A DNA stretch of 64,000 bases from Kryptolebias marmoratus (Eukaryota > Chordata > Actinopteri > Cyprinodontiformes > Rivulidae), in NCBI RefSeq assembly GCF_001649575.2, contig NC_051430.1, forward strand, positions 19,750,842-19,814,841. The letters run 5' to 3'. Within the stretch, counting starts at the first letter, position 1; each line of letters opens with the position of its first letter. The notes below the pieces were generated by a model. It searched no databases. It saw only the letters and a program-made list of their open reading frames with translations, and was not told where the DNA came from. The position numbers were made by a program, and so were the translations under genes. Shown here in pieces: positions 22,761 to 34,231 of this stretch.

Positions 22761-24184
22761 ACAGGCCGTGTAATGAACCACCTGCTGTGAGACTATGCTG
22801 CTGAATGAACGGGGCCAGAAATGCTGTGTACTCATATTGTACGCTCACAAACAGCCGCTCCCACATACACACAAGCGCGCACACAAATCGCGTCCCCCTA
22901 CTAATTACACTCACACTCAGAAAGAATCTTAAGACCTTCGCATCACAGCAAACTCCTGCTGACATGCATTCAGAGCAGGGTGAACACACACTTCCCAAAA
23001 ATAAACTCAAAGGTGACAAATAAGCAAAAATAACCCCACAGTGTTTTCATTGTTGCACGATGGCAGAAACACAGGAACTCACACTGACATGCCTTAGTTC
23101 ATAAATTACTTTTAAATAAACTGATTTTTATTGATGATTAAAGGGTAAATATCAACCCATACTCAGTTTGATTCACGCAGAAACACACACGCACACACCC
23201 ACACACACACACACGCCCTCGCTACCCATCTAACCTTTTATCTCTAGATGATGAATGTTGGCTGTAAAGGAGCCTGCCTTAGACAATGTTGCCAATTTTC
23301 TCCTTTGATGGCTCTGAAATTCTAACAGAGATTTTTCTGAACTTTCAATTAATCATCCTGGACAGTGTCCACTCAAGCAGCAGAGCTGAACACAAAGGCC
23401 AGATCTATTCTCAGACATGCACCAACACGCTGACATGAAATGTTCATTACATGCTCACACTCCCACTCCTACACACAAACGCGCAGCATAATGCTAACAG
23501 AAGCAATGACACAGGGGTTTGGGTGCCTAATTTCGCCTGCAAGACCCGAGATGTAAAGATTGACTCTGTGAAGGTGAGAGACAGTGGGGAATTATTTTTA
23601 AGGCCGGCTTCAAAGAGCACAGCTGAGCTCAGGCAGACTGAGACAGTGTGCTGAAAAGTTCTGTGTACATAAAACACCTCGTGTTTATTCTGACATTAGG
23701 ATTCAGTGTGAGGTGAAAGTCTGAGGTTTCAAATGACGTCACATGGGAGACGAACACAAAGATGGATCCTGAAAATAAGATTTAGAAATTTTCTTCTGTA
23801 TTTCATCCCTCACAAAACTAAATCTTTAGCCCATGGGAGAGAGGAGAGAGGTGGCCTACCTACGTTCTTTTGAAAAGGAAATTCAAAAATATACAGGAAG
23901 AAAATGAAGAAACACCGCACCAGCTGCTTCGTGGAAACTTTAGCCTAACTAATGGGGCGCCTCTGAAAACTTGGCTATTTAGACTCATCTGTCTGTAGGT
24001 TGTGTTGGTGTGCATATGCTGCTGTAATAAATAAACAAAAATCACTGAGTCTGAGAAGCAGAGCTAACACACACCCACGTAATGTTTGTTTTGAAAGAGA
24101 AAACAGCTGTAAGAATAATTTGAGAGTGAAACACGTGTAGGTGGGCCTATGTGTGTTTTTGTGTTGCTGCTAACATAAACCCCC
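22761..24184. other. noncoding DNA with (CA)n tract
   Basis: An imperfect (CA)n microsatellite lies at 23182-23214. The remainder has several short CpG-containing words near 22860-22900 but no supported gene. Confidence 0.5.
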
Positions 24185-24345
24185 TACGTGAGCTCCAGGA
24201 GTGCGGCTAATGCTGAGCCGTTAATTACCAAGGAATCGAAAGGAAATGAAATGTCTGCTTTGACAAAAACCCGACAGTGATGGTAAAAAAATTAATTTGT
24301 GGGACAGCTGACAATTACTACCAAACCCTTCATTGGTTAGTTAAA
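24185..24345. promoter_or_regulatory. candidate conserved noncoding element
   Basis: The block contains GCGGCTAATGCTGAGCC, then GTTAATTACCAAGG, then further TAAT cores at 24290 and ACAATTACTACC. Clustered homeodomain-type cores next to GC-rich words suggest an enhancer. No conservation test was possible. Confidence 0.25.
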
Positions 24346-24529
24346 AGTCTGAGTTACTGAGTCAAAACAAATAAAGGCACAAAAACAGATATATTATTTG
24401 TTGAAAAGACTTTTTGGCTTCAGTTGAAAGTGGAGAGATAGACTGGAAGTTTCAGCACAAAGCCAGGGTGGACTGGACTCATGTTATCATTATCCAGATT
24501 TTGGCAAAGCGTTGGTATTCGGTATAGGG

Positions 24530-24727
24530 GAGGTAGGATAATAATCTGGGGTTGCCTCTTTTCTTATAAATAGATTTAGTTTCCTATGACACTGGCATAT
24601 TCCAGATAAAAAATGGTAAACTCCATTTGGCAAAAATTGTGAAAGAGTGGTTCAAGGCAGCATCAGACATTTTATCTATGAACTGCCCTTTATGAAGACG
24701 AGACCTGAGGAAAAATTTAGGATGTGC
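24530..24727 (+). pseudogene. Tc1-like transposase remnant (DDE domain region)
   Basis: One plus-strand stretch reads RIIIWGCLFS at about 24535-24564, fitting the G-x-x-M-x-W-G-C-F-S strand of the catalytic core. After a shortened interval, HLAKIVKEWFK at 24624-24656 fits the helix after the second catalytic Asp. Next, a CGAGACCTGAGGAAAAATTT stretch near 24700-24718 fits the S-P-D-L-N-P-I-E-N segment, which carries the third acidic residue in this family. Here that residue is not preserved and a TGA interrupts. Spacing is shorter than in a complete enzyme, so internal deletions are likely. No terminal repeats were found. It is a dead and old copy. Confidence 0.62.
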
Positions 24728-26690
24728 TCAAGAAAACAGCTCTAACTATTCTGTTTATTAATACATTTTGGGAAAAAAATTAAAGCAACTTTGGATATAG
24801 TTACTGTAATCAAAGCTGATCATGTGGACTAATACTCAGAAAGTGGGTTTTATTTTATCTGTATGGTTTGTTTGTAATATAAACTGGGGATAGCAGCTCA
24901 TACCACAGCTCAGGTACAGCCACTTGTTCTCTATACCTAAATTTGTAGATTCTTGGATTGATCCTGTAAATCTCTAACAGTTGTCAGATTCAGAAATTCC
25001 CTCTCAAAGTTTAAAGTCCAGTTTAACAACACTTCACCCATTCTTGGCTGATTAGTCACTTTTGCTGTTCCTTAAACTTGCAGACATTAGATCAGAGTGA
25101 AACCTGCTTTTATGCTTCATCCAATTATGTTGTATGGCCAAATTATGTTGTAGTATATTCTTTAAGAAGCAGATTTTATGTACCACACATTTTGTCTAGT
25201 TTTTGACAATCCAACTACTGCTTAAGGAAAACAGGAACCAAAGTTTGTGCAGATGCCACTGTATCACATGCAATAGTGACCTTTTGCCTATATGTGTCCT
25301 CAGGCCTTGTATTTGTCTTTTACAGCTGCAACAGTTTTACCAGCCGAGTTTCCCAAAGACTGCAGTCCTATAAAGATGTGCGTTTGTGTTTTCTCATGAG
25401 TGTGTCTTTGCAGATAGAGGCCAAGGCTGAGAAACAGTCAAGTAAACAAAGACCTTTTTTCAAGGCTTTTAAACCCCTTGTGAGAAATGTTGCCCTGACT
25501 GCAGACAAAGCTTTGTCGAAGCTCCACAATACTCTCAGATAAAGACTGACCATCCGGTGCTGCAGGCACAAAGCAAATCCATATATTATAAATATTATAC
25601 TGCCTTGTTGCTGATTGCATATTTGCTGTGGACATAAAAAAGGCATACAGAAGCAGACGGTTGTTCCCTGTGTACATGTTATAAGTATTCTGTTCATACT
25701 TGACTTCCTTTCCCACATGTTGTTCTCAGTGTGCCAAGATAACAAGTTTATCTTTTTGGTTGTACCTTCGCTGAACAGGTTATCAAATGAATCTCAAAAT
25801 CCATCAATTTGCGAGCAATTTGGTAACAAATAAATAAATAAATAATGGCTCGCTTGTTTTCATAGCAGTAACTCGCTGAGCTGTGACTGTTAGGAGGCTT
25901 GGTGGAAAAAAAAAAATCCCTCAAAATTGCAGGAAATTTTTGAGAAAACGTGAATCTTCAGCTGCAGTTTCACTGAACTGGTGACATTTTGAAACAGCCA
26001 GGCTGTTCAGGTACTTGGATACCACATTAAAATTTTTGAAAATCCTCAGAATCCTGTTGCCACAGTCAAACTAGCGGCTGTTTTTTTTGTTGTTGTTTTT
26101 AATATTCTTTGATAATCACATGCTTTTTATTTAATTGCTATTTTTATATATGCAGTAACTTTAAATGGTGGCGTCATTAACACTATTGCTTTGCAGTTCT
26201 AATCTGGAGTGGGACCTTTATGTACTGATCTTTGTATGTATGTGTGGCTTTCTGCCTTCCTGTCAAAATCCAAAACATGCAGGTCCTAAATATAGACTTA
26301 AGACCTATCAAGATCCAAAGAGTCCAGCTCTCTTGCAACCCTAATGAGGACAGAGTAGATGTTGAGAATAAATAAATAATAAAAAGAAGAAATGCACCCA
26401 AAAAGAACATAAACAAAGCATGCAAAGTTGTTGAAAAAAATAAAAGAAACTGATCCCTGAAAATATTTTCCTATGTGTTGCAGAACTAATCCAGAAATGA
26501 AAGTGGCTCAGTTCAGACACCTGGGACACCCAAAGAGTATAAGAGCTGCGGTGAGGAGTGGAAGAAAATTGATAGCAGAACAGCAGAGAGGACTCCACTG
26601 GAGCTCAAGAGATGAATGGAGAGCAGATAGAGAGGCAGTCAGGCATACAGCCTTCAGTCAGTTGGAACATGACTACATAAAGAGCACTCC
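24728..26690. other. noncoding DNA, no gene seen
   Basis: AT-rich sequence with an (AAAT)n tract near 25827-25844. A plus-strand Arg/Glu-rich frame near 26473-26690 starts at a GTG and has no recognised domain. Confidence 0.5.
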
Positions 26691-26691
26691 A

Positions 26692-26722
26692 TTTTTTTTT
26701 TTTTTTTTACTTTTTTTTTTTT
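26692..26722. repeat. poly(T) tracts
   Basis: T runs at 26692-26708 and 26711-26722 separated by AC. This could be the tail of a minus-strand retroinsertion, but no body was recognised. It also forms a strong pyrimidine tract before TTCCTAAG. Confidence 0.85.
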
Positions 26723-26724
26723 CC

Positions 26725-26815
26725 TAAGCTCCATTACTACAGCTCAGGCTATTAGCCGGTCTGTTGATTAATGCTCCAACCTGTGACTAAAAGCCAGGAG
26801 AAGTGCAGCAGTGGT
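26725..26815. promoter_or_regulatory. candidate conserved noncoding element
   Basis: Just after the poly(T) tracts come CTCCATTACTACAGCTCAGG, CTATTAGCCGG and GTTGATTAATGCTCC, with mixed composition and TAAT cores unlike the flanking sequence. An acceptor-like AG at 26727 also allows an exon reading, but no frame stands out. Confidence 0.22.
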
Positions 26816-27480
26816 ACAAGAAAACGAAATCAATATTTAAACTGTTTAAACAGTGTGAGGGATGCAGTTCCATCTCACGGAGACTAATTTGAGTGAGAAG
26901 TGAATGCGCGTGTTATTGGGACGAGCACTCGAGCTGCTATTACTGAGTACTTCATTAAAAACATCACATGAAAACATAGAGCCAACCTCTGCTCTCACAG
27001 CAACCTTTATTTTCTGTAGAATGCGTTTCACTGGAGAGAGTCCTCTAAAGTTTTGGTCCATATTTCAATAATTATGGTTCATTGTTATTAAAATTGGTCA
27101 ATTTCACACTCAGGATGAAAATGTTGGTGTGAAATTAGGTACTGAGGAGGCTGATGAACACTAAACATTTCAGTGTTCGTAAACCAGTTTCAGACTATTT
27201 CTGACAAACTGCTTTAAGTTGTGGTTCTTTTTTTTAATAGAGCTCAAACTTTAGACATAATATAGCCTTTTTTTTGGTATTAGGTCTCACTTTGCATCCT
27301 AAATTTTCCCCTCACGAGTCCCTTTGAATCCTGCTTTAGACCAGTGTTTTTTTATTGGTTTTATTGAAAAACAGTGTTGCTGCTGATATTAAAGATTGCC
27401 ATATTATTGATTCTGTGATTTTTGATGTCTTAAGAGAAGAAAGAACACAAGTGAGTGTTAAATATTAGTGCTTCTCTGCC
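26816..27480. other. noncoding DNA, no gene seen
   Basis: AT-rich sequence with no recognised repeat or coding frame. Confidence 0.5.
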
Positions 27481-27484
27481 ATTC

Positions 27485-27635
27485 TCGGCTTTGTAAAATA
27501 ATGTTGCTAGCCTGATGAATTAATGTTAGCTCTTTAATTAGCCATGTTTTCTCTAATAGTAGCGAGCACGCAGTGGGCTGTTTTAATTTATTGATCGACA
27601 CACTAATTCTGGGCGCTCGGTTCAAACGTTCATTT
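27485..27635. promoter_or_regulatory. candidate conserved noncoding element (TAAT-rich)
   Basis: Within 150 bases there are GAATTAATGTTAGC, CTTTAATTAGCC, CTCTAATAGTAGCGAGC, TTTTAATTTATTGATCGAC and CACTAATTCTGGGCGCTC. Repeated homeodomain-type cores (TAAT, ATTA) alternate with GC-rich words and CpGs in an otherwise bland region. This is the strongest-looking enhancer-like block in the window, but only by texture. Confidence 0.33.
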
Positions 27636-28354
27636 TAAAACGGTTACTTTTAAAAGGGTAAGAGGTGGTGCCCCTGGAGATTTGAAAACCTATAAGTATC
27701 GAAGAGAAGGAAGATCTTACATTATGATGAGTATATCAAAGTTCTCCAAACATACTTGCACAACAAAAAATGACGTGACTCCAATCTCGTCGGTGAGTGC
27801 AGCAGTCTGGGAGCTGATAGGAATGTAAATGTGGAGGCACTCTGTTGCTTAAGAAGTGTTGTGTAACTTGAGAATAAATAGTATCTAAAGTCCAGGAACC
27901 ACCTCCATACATGTACACATTGGCAGCATCGTCAAATTCTAAGCTGTCATCAAGATTGAAATTTAGCAACACAGAAAATAATATTGTGATATTTGTTGCT
28001 ACATTCTGCAGCCAAAGTGTTTTACAAGGTAACAGAAATCTATTGCATATGACATCCTCCTCTGTCCATTAAACTAAAGAAGTGATATGTTTTTGGTAAA
28101 TGTTCCTCTGTTTGTCGCATTATTCTTCCAGATAGCCTAGATGACTTTCAGCTCACACATGGTACACTTGTATTTATTTCCAAATAAGCACAAGTCCATT
28201 AGAACGTACACACATAGGTGGACCACACAAACACAATGTCAAGCTGAATAACACGCAATGACAGTTGGGTAAAATTGCTCCTATAAATCATTTGTCAGAC
28301 TAGTGTAAATTCTATCTGCCAACCATACGTGCACGTTCAACTGTCCCCCCCACC

Positions 28355-28355
<1 letters not shown>
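27636..28355. other. noncoding DNA, one unresolved minus-strand frame
   Basis: A stop-free minus-strand frame at 27736-27972 (78 codons, GTG at its start) contains LDDSLEFDDAANVYMYGGG. It looks mildly protein-like but matches no family I know and lacks an ATG start. Nothing else is supported here. Confidence 0.4.
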
Positions 28356-28359
<4 letters not shown>

Positions 28360-28394
<35 letters not shown>

Positions 28395-28498
28395 CACACA
28401 CACNNNNNNNNNNNNNNNNNNNNNNNNNNNNNNNNNNNNNNNNNNNNNNNNNNNNNNNNNNNNNNNNNNNNNNNNNNNNNNNNNNNNNNNNNNNNNNN

Positions 28499-28528
<30 letters not shown>
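28360..28528. repeat. (CA)n microsatellite interrupted by an assembly gap
   Basis: CA dinucleotides run up to base 28403, N fills 28404-28498 (95 bases), and CA dinucleotides resume to 28528. The flanks show that the gap lies inside the microsatellite. Its true length is unknown. Frames that run through this stretch are not genes. Confidence 0.95.
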
Positions 28529-28530
<2 letters not shown>

Positions 28531-29870
28531 CACTCATTTATTGTTGGATAGACCTGGCTGTGATATTGGACAACACTGACAAATTCTCCTTCATAAACAC
28601 ACATACTCTAAGCTCCAGTGTCAAGTAGCCAGACGGCTGCATTGTGATTGGTATTTTTTTTTTTTGTTGAGCACCAAAGTTTGTTGTTTTTGTCTTTTTC
28701 AGTTTAATTTTTGACACCAGCAAGGACTTACATATGATGCAAAATGTCTATCTTATCAGTAGACATAATTATTTAAAGAAAAAAAAAAACATCCAATGTT
28801 TTTTTTTTATTCCCAACATTTACAGGAACTAAATATCTCACATTCGCTTGTTAAGTTGTTGTACAAACAACCACTTAATTGGTAGAGTTGTTGTGTGTAT
28901 TGCATTGTCGAGACATCATTTAGTATTTCAGACAATGTTTCTCTTTCTGTTAATTTGAAATAAAACATCATCAGGAGTGATGGAGACTTGTGGATTTTCC
29001 TCCGGGAAATGACAAACATTTTACCAAGTTTCACGAAATGTCAAATTATAATTAAAACGTCTGTCTTTTCCTTGAAATAACCCCGAGGACCCCTCGTGAC
29101 CAATCATCTGTTAAACACCTGCAGCACCACATTTTTAATTGTGATCCAGGTCGCCAGTGGCTGATCTGAAAATGTGATGATCTTAGACACACAGCATAGT
29201 CGGGGCTAAATTCTCTAAATTTAATGGTTGCGTTGTCAACAAAACGATAAGAAAAGATAAGATAGGCATTAGTGTTGCACATGCAAACAGCACAGTGTTT
29301 ACTGTGTTGATCATTGTTTTTTATACAATTAAATGGAAGTTGTTAAATCTAAACGGTACGAGTAACTATTCGTAAAAAAGCCCAGTAATTTTAGGCTACG
29401 AATTATGAGCATGATTTTAATTTTTAGATGATTACTTCTTGATATGATGATGAATGATCATTTCTACCAGCTCTTAGGCTCTCACTGATGTGTAATTCAA
29501 AAGCTTAAATGGCTGAAGCAAAGATGTTATTTGTAAAGTGGATAGTTCAATTGACTGTCAGTTGAGCTTTTCATGTAAATTTATTAAGTGAGTAGTCACT
29601 CATTCATTCAGTTGCTCAGTTTTTTTTCTCGGCTCAGCAAATAATAAATCAGTCAAAATCTAAAAAATCGCCTGAACCTCTTCAGAAGTGGCAAATTATT
29701 TCAACACAAACCGAATCAAATGGGGGGAGGGGGGACACAATAAAAAAAAAAAACAATATGTATAAAAATGCTCATATGCTGACCTATATATTTTTGGGTT
29801 TCACATTTTCCCCATCGCAAACAGATTCTCATTTAAAACTGCAGGAAATCAAAAGATGTCATATGTCTTT
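28529..29870. other. AT-rich noncoding DNA
   Basis: Several A and T runs (28656-28666, 28780-28790, 29745-29755) and a G-rich run near 29721-29734. No gene or recognised transposon. Confidence 0.5.
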
Positions 29871-29879
29871 CTGGTGACA

Positions 29880-30040
29880 TTTGTCACAGAGAAAAGCGGA
29901 GCGATCAGGCCTGGGTGCTTTGGCTGGGGGCCCTGCCATCCATCATGGGGACCGGGTGGTAAATGGCTTATGTAATTCTGTTTCAGATGAATGACCATGG
30001 AAGGGAGTGTCACCACTAACATTATTGTGATCTATACAGT
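29880..30040. promoter_or_regulatory. GC-rich block: candidate conserved element or exon
   Basis: Bases 29890-29960 are clearly GC-rich (GGTGCTTTGGCTGGGGGCC and similar) and end in a GGGTGGTAAATG donor-like word after an acceptor-like TTTGTCACAG. More than one frame is open across it, so coding is not shown. It is followed by ATGAATGACCATGGAAGGG, also unlike the background. A deeply conserved noncoding element seems slightly more likely than an exon. Confidence 0.28.
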
Positions 30041-30785
30041 CGCAAAGAGAGCAGGAAAGAAGTGCGAGAGGAGAAATCCGTCAGTACTTAAAACACTCAG
30101 GCATCCTGAAAAAGCAAATGTAAAACTTCATATTTAGGTCAAACTGCTTTTGATGTTTTTAGGACAACTACAACTGTCAGTATTAATTAATCTCTGGTGG
30201 GTAATTTCTTAATTATTCATTTAATCTTTTGGTATGCAAATCAGTTGCTTTATTTGGTTATGTCTAAGACTTCCTATAAACTTTATATTCTGTTCCTCGG
30301 CAGCACAAACAAAACGCAAATCATTTGGAAGGAATTTTTGTGTATTCTTTATTTTTTTTATAGTTGTACTACAATCACTATTATGTATTCACTTCCTCAA
30401 ACTTACTGCCAAATCACTAAGCTGTAGACTTTCCTCCAGCATTCCTCTCTGTTGCCAGCTGAGTAACATTTCTCAAAATGTGGTAGTTTTGCACAAACTG
30501 TGGCTCAAATCTTCTTAGTCCTGTGAGGTTTTTAAATCAGACTTTGCATGTGTAGAATCACCAACCGGTATTTTTCTTTTTCTTTTATTTTTCCTTAATC
30601 CTGTAGGAGAAGAGGTATGTCTGTTTATATTTAATAAGGGCTAATTGTATATTTTATTTACAATTTGAATTTATTGCATTCCTTGAAGGAATACACATCA
30701 GCATGCCAACGTTTAAATTAAAATGTCACACAATCTGTGAGTGCTTAGACTCGTGTTGAGGATGCCTCACAGCTACAACCACACT
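30041..30785. other. noncoding DNA, no gene seen
   Basis: AT-rich sequence with no recognised element. Confidence 0.5.
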
Positions 30786-30789
30786 AAAT

Positions 30790-30990
30790 GTGTTCTCAGT
30801 GTCTATAAAAATGAGTGCGTTGTATCCTTTTTTTTGGTTTGCTGAAGTCAATTACCTGCAGTGGCCATCTTGAATTGGGCCCAACTTCAAATGCATATCA
30901 GCTGTAAAAGTACAGCCAACATTTACTTTCTGAGAGAGTTTCATTAAAATCCTACAGGTGATTCATGGGATGCTTTGCTAACAAACTGAG
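30790..30990 (+). mobile_element. unclassified interspersed repeat family, copy 2
   Basis: Shares ordered words with the copy at 18650: GTTTGCTGAAGTCAATTA, GTGGCCATCTTGAATTGGG, TATCAGCTGTAAAAGTACAG, GAGAGTTTCATTAAAATCC and GCTTTGCTAACAAACTGAG. It passes directly into a (CA)n tract, as such repeats often do at this end. Noncoding and diverged. Confidence 0.58.
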
Positions 30991-30999
30991 AGACAAATT

Positions 31000-31031
31000 A
31001 ACACACACACATGCGCGCGCACACACACACA
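31000..31031. repeat. compound (AC)n(GC)n(AC)n microsatellite
   Basis: ACACACACAC, then ATGCGCGCGC, then ACACACACAC in direct succession at the end of the repeat copy. Confidence 0.9.
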
Positions 31032-33660
31032 GAGGCACTGACAGACATTTACACTATTGCCCACCTTCCATGGTGCTGGGTGGTGATAAATATTGCGCGG
31101 AGAAAGAGCCTGTTATTCGTGTTCACATATTTATTTGCTCACTTCTGGTTTACGACTGAAAACCTGAAAGAATTTAATTTGATCAGTCTCTCAGTGGAAG
31201 TGCCTTTGACATGTGCGTGTAATGATTTCTTTAAATTTACATAACCCATGAGAAACCAAACACAAAAGGATCTACAGATACTCTGGTTGGGGAAAAAAAG
31301 TGCTTTGTAGATTAGGTTTTCAGGAAATCCACAAGCTGTGAAAAGGCTCTTTCAAATAAAGTCTTAGGTCTGAATGGGTGATATTGAAGAGTAATTATTG
31401 TTACAAGCTATTTGCGGTTTTTGTCTGTGCATAATTAAAGCATTGCTTTGTGGGAAATGTTTGCAGATCTAAAGTCCAGCCTTGCAAATAAAAATGTCCT
31501 TTTAATTTGTGTTTTACATTTTTGCAATAACAATACAAAGATGGTAAAAATGTTCACATCTCCTTAATGAACTAAATGCTTTGAAGGTGTTGAATTTTAA
31601 ACAAAGGTATTTATTCCTTAAACCAGACTCCAGCACACAAAACTCACCAATTTGTTTTGTGCGAGAAGTCTAAACTTATTACTGAGTGTATTTAATGTAG
31701 TGTTTTTATGGTGCTTCCACCTGAGATAGATAAAATAAAAAAGATTGTGCTTCAAATGCTCCTAAAAGTAAAGTAAAAATAAATATTTTTTCAAAAATGT
31801 CAATTTAAAGGGTAGGATTATGTATGCTGTGGTGCCTTAAGATATTTAAACTATTGAAGAAATGGAAAATTTAAAGTAAAATTTGTGGTAAAACAGTTTT
31901 TTCTTTGAGCTGGGACCACAAATAGGAGAAGTTATTTCACAAATACTTAGATTCCTTTGAGATGAAAGTCCTTTTTTAAGCTCATGATGCAATTTTTGAT
32001 TTTCACAGATGTGAATTCTCCTCCATCCAAGACCTCCAACAATGAACTTATTTATTTATGCCCATTATTTGTGTCACTTTAATGTGGTGTTTAGAAGCTT
32101 ATTCTTGTTTTTCTTCTTCTTGAATAATAGAAATAAATCTTAAACAGCGTAGAAGAAAACAGCAGCTAAGCTCATTTTCACAAGAGGGGCAGCTAACAGA
32201 GCAGTTTTAAATGTTTATAAAGGAGCAGGAAAAGAAAAGAGACGGCTGAAGGAGCAGCAGAAAATGACGTTGACCTTTCTTTCGCCTTTGGTTTTAAGTG
32301 GTGTTATCAAGAAAATGGCACAATTTACAGCTGGAAAATGTCGCAAAAGAGACTTCAGAAAATGGTTGACACTACTGTTCCTCTAATTATCCTGCGTGTC
32401 TAATAATTGCTGCCATTTTATAAACCTGTAACAATCTTATTGTGCCTTTTTAGGTGAGTGATTGAAGGTGCTTTTTTGGGTTTGAAGTTTTGTTCCTCAC
32501 TTTTCTAATTTACCTCAGCTGACATGAAGGCATTGAGTGCTGAAATAGACTCAGAGCAGAATGCAGATTTTTCTAATTCTGCTGTAATTCTTAGGAATTT
32601 AGAAATAGCTGCTGCGCTGAAACACTGTAATATTGACAGGTGTTGCCAAGCAACCACCACAGCCACCATCAGATGAACACACCCCAATGATGCGAATAAC
32701 AAACAAAAGACGAGGGGTTTTTTTCATTATTTTTATTCTTCTTTGTTGCACAAATAAAAGCTAAAACATTTTGCAGCAGTAATGTTTGTGCCTGTAAAAC
32801 AGGACGACCACTAAGCTAACGGACCATTGCTTCAAAGATTTTTGCCATGAGAACTTTTTGAAATCATACATTTTTGTGAGCACTTTTCAGGTATTCGTGC
32901 AAAGTATGTATTTTTTTTTTAAATTTACAGTTAAACACTAGAGCCAGCATTGACCTGACTATATCAGCTAACTGAGAAGCGAGGTGTCTCCTGAAAATGT
33001 GACCCGTATCATCCAGATGGTGCTGATTCACATCAGTAAGCTCAGCTCCTGAGCTTCACAGCCAGATCCTTGAGATTCTGTCTGATACTGAGAGCCCAGG
33101 CAGGATTTAGGCAGCACAGAAAATCTGGGTTCTGTGTCTGCAAAGCTTATAAGAACTTAGAGACTCGCTTTGGATCACCAGTGAGGTCGCATTACCATGT
33201 GAACCTTTGCAGTGATTGCTGTAGGCACTATGTGAAAACTCTATAAAAAGGAAATTATGTAATATAAAACAATTGCACTTAAAATGGCGCATACTATTTA
33301 AATAAGAAAACAAGTATCTCAATGAACAACTAATTAACATTCCATAAATAAACTATGACTGTTCTGACAAAGCTGTTCTAATAAATGATTCTCCTGCAAA
33401 CCAGATATTCAGCGTTAATGGCGTTTTCACAGATGTGCGTGCAGGTTATCCGTGCAGTTTGTATTAATGCACTCCAATAACATCACAGATGCTTACTTTG
33501 AAACTCTGCTCTGATAACTGACTAGAAGCTCCCTGCATCACTGCAGTCAGGGAGGATACTTAGGTTTTTCTAAAACCATACAGTAATTTCTTCCTGACGT
33601 AAATCTTTTTTTTTTGTGCAAGCCTAGATGTTCTGCTTAACAGCTACAATATTTTACATT
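31032..33660. other. AT-rich noncoding DNA
   Basis: No supported gene, transposon or regulatory block. A T run lies at 32909-32918. Confidence 0.5.
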
Positions 33661-33665
33661 AAGGC

Positions 33666-33854
33666 GGTGTTGTCCAATCCTGGTCCTGGAGAGCCACCAT
33701 CCTGCAGGTTTTAGTTGTTTCTCTGCTCTTCAGCAGATCTTTAAGTTCCACAGAAGCCTGTTAATCACTCACTCATTCAAATCAGGTGTGTCAAATCAGA
33801 AAAACAACTAAAACCTGCAGGATGGTGGCCCCACAGGACCAGGACTGGATACTA
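33666..33854. mobile_element. palindromic MITE (long inverted arms)
   Basis: The left arm at about 33668-33720 and the right arm at 33802-33854 are inverted copies of about 53 bases. The inner 28 bases of the two arms are identical as reverse complements, and about seven mismatches fall in the outer part. The words TCCTGGTCCTGGAG and CCTGCAGGTTTTAG are hallmarks of a very common teleost non-autonomous DNA element. About 80 bases separate the arms. There is no coding capacity. Its right edge directly abuts the Tc1 element at 33855. Confidence 0.75.
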
Positions 33855-34142
33855 CAGGTGCTGGTCATAAAATTAGAATATCATGAAAAAGTAGATTGAT
33901 TTCAGTAATTCCATTTAAAAAGTGAAACTTGTATATTATATTTATACATTACATACAAACTCATATATTTCAAATGTTTATTTCGTTTAATTTTGATGAT
34001 TACAAATGACAACAAATGAAAATCTCAAATTCATCATATCAGAAAATTAGAATATTACTGAAGACCAATAAAAACAAGGGATTTATAGAAATGTTGGCCA
34101 ACTGAAAAGTATGAACATGAAAAGTATGAGCATGTACAGCAC

Positions 34143-34231
34143 TCAGTATTTAGTTGGGCCTCCTTTGGCCTGTATTACTGCAGCAATGCGGCGTGGCATG
34201 GAGTCGATCAGTCTGTGGCACTGCTCAGGTG
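34143..34231 (-). CDS. Tc1-like transposase, C-terminal end (rest lost in gap)
   Basis: The minus strand encodes the last 28 residues of the enzyme, including CHRLIDSMPRRIAAV and IQAKGGPTKY, then TGA at 34143-34145. The L-x-x-S-M-P-R-R-x-x-x-V-I-x-A-x-G-G-x-T-x-Y ending is diagnostic of Tc1-type transposases, which cut and join DNA at TA sites through a DDE catalytic core. The catalytic residues, the DNA-binding half and the start lie in the N gap, so intactness cannot be judged. The frame is clean over the visible part, in line with a young element. Confidence 0.85.

Noticed and set aside
26473..26727. Arg/Glu-rich plus-strand frame after an acceptor-like TTGCAG
   Set aside because: Purine-rich DNA explains the composition, the start is GTG, and the end runs into poly(T).
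28312..28628. Frames of 66-99 codons rich in Val/Cys or Thr/His
   Set aside because: They translate the (CA)n microsatellite and the N gap at 28404-28498.
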